Part shown: piece after piece, positions 5,827 to 6,283 of the stretch
Layout: each line of letters starts with the position of its first letter
How positions within the stretch are numbered: the first letter of the stretch is position 1
Assembly (NCBI GenBank): GCA_947177595.1
Contig: CAMWUZ010000100.1
Location: forward strand, 1 to 6,283
Source: an uncultured Porphyromonadaceae bacterium
GTDB lineage: Bacteria; Bacteroidota; Bacteroidia; Bacteroidales; Muribaculaceae
Direction: 5' to 3'
Length of the DNA stretch: 6,283 bases
Translations under genes and position numbers: made by a program
The notes under the pieces: model-generated
The model's database searches: none
Seen by the model: only the letters and a program-made list of their open reading frames with translations
Told to the model about the DNA's origin: nothing

Positions 5827-6267
5827 ATGAATCCAACACAAAATTTAGGTAAATCTACCGAAATGCTTGTAACATCAATGCTTTTGGCAGAGAACCGAGA
5901 GGTCTATCTTCCTACTGTTGATGATCATGGCGTAGATCTTATTGTGAGGACGCGTAATTGCCATGAAAGTACAGAGGAATCTCAGAATTATGCCGTGTTT
6001 CAGGAATTACAAGTGAAATCAGTTTCAACCGGTGGACTGTTCGCAGCTATTAAGTGCGATAATCCAAGGTTCAATTACTGGTTTGTTTTCTACATAAAGG
6101 ATATTGACAGAATGTGGCTCATTAACTCTTTAGACTTTGTTAATATATCCAGTCGAAACACACAAGGTAAAAATATTGGTAAATACTCACTGGATTTGAA
6201 ACCGACTAAAAGCACTCCAATCAAGCATTCTCACTTTGTAATCACTGACTTTGCAAAACTTCCATAA
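5827..6267 (+). CDS. Hypothetical protein, PD-(D/E)XK nuclease-like (DUF4365-type)
   Basis: Encodes a small soluble protein of 146 aa with no signal peptide or membrane segment. The layout fits a minimal PD-(D/E)XK fold: an N-terminal helix with Glu12 (GKSTEMLVTSMLLAE), then HGVDLIV with Asp37, then ELQVKS with Gln62 and Lys64, forming the D...QxK pattern seen in Mrr, Hjc-like and DUF4365 proteins. A following strand region (YWFVFYIKD, 84-92) and MWLIN (96-100) are also common there. Such proteins usually act in DNA cleavage, repair or defence; activity here is inferred from three motif residues only. The gene has its own candidate promoter. GC is about 37% by count, clearly below the efflux genes, suggesting transfer or accessory status. 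No methyltransferase, helicase or antitoxin is visible before the window ends 16 bp downstream, so a partner gene may lie beyond the edge. No Shine-Dalgarno sequence is evident; the leader is A-rich. Confidence 0.6.
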   Translation: MNPTQNLGKSTEMLVTSMLLAENREVYLPTVDDHGVDLIVRTRNCHESTEESQNYAVFQELQVKSVSTGGLFAAIKCDNPRFNYWFVFYIKDIDRMWLINSLDFVNISSRNTQGKNIGKYSLDLKPTKSTPIKHSHFVITDFAKLP

Positions 6268-6283
6268 ATTTCAAAGATAATTA

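Overview
The window looks like a chromosomal segment from a Bacteroidota genome, most likely order Bacteroidales. The evidence is TAnnTTTG-type -7 promoter elements in the intergenic gaps, start codons without strong Shine-Dalgarno sequences, and Bacteroidales-like proteins (a lipoprotein TolC-type efflux factor after an RND pump, a stand-alone GluQ-RS, and an MFS protein beginning with an LWNxNY motif). No rRNA, tRNA, CRISPR array, insertion sequence or integrase is visible.

Layout. Positions 1-131 hold the last 42 codons of an RND (HAE1/AcrB-type) inner-membrane efflux pump. Its stop overlaps the start of an outer-membrane efflux lipoprotein of the TolC/NodT family (128-1531), so the left end is the distal part of a tripartite drug-efflux operon. 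The 3' end of that gene lies in a perfect head-to-tail tandem duplication of 228 bp (1340-1567 and 1568-1795). The second copy carries an orphan repeat of the last 63 codons of the efflux gene and also the last 47 bp of a convergent CYTH-domain triphosphatase-like gene (1749-2210, minus strand). Without the duplication the two genes would overlap tail-to-tail by 11 bp. With it, both stay intact but lie 217 bp apart.

A 57-bp divergent gap (2211-2267) separates the CYTH gene from gluQRS (2268-3245), which encodes glutamyl-Q tRNA(Asp) synthetase. It is followed by an MFS transporter (3203-4393, overlapping gluQRS by 43 bp) and, 15 bp later, a membrane-anchored Hanks-type Ser/Thr kinase (4409-5626). 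The tight packing suggests one transcript for tRNA modification, transport and signalling genes, but the functional link is unknown.

After a 200-bp AT-rich gap containing a perfect 18-bp hairpin palindrome, three TAAAGT repeats and a good -7 element, the window ends with an AT-rich (about 37% GC) 146-aa protein with a PD-(D/E)XK nuclease-like signature. It is probably an accessory gene.

I see no convincing complete novel system. The most notable features are the exact tandem duplication at a convergent gene junction, the kinase with an unrecognised extracytoplasmic domain, and the solitary nuclease-like gene.
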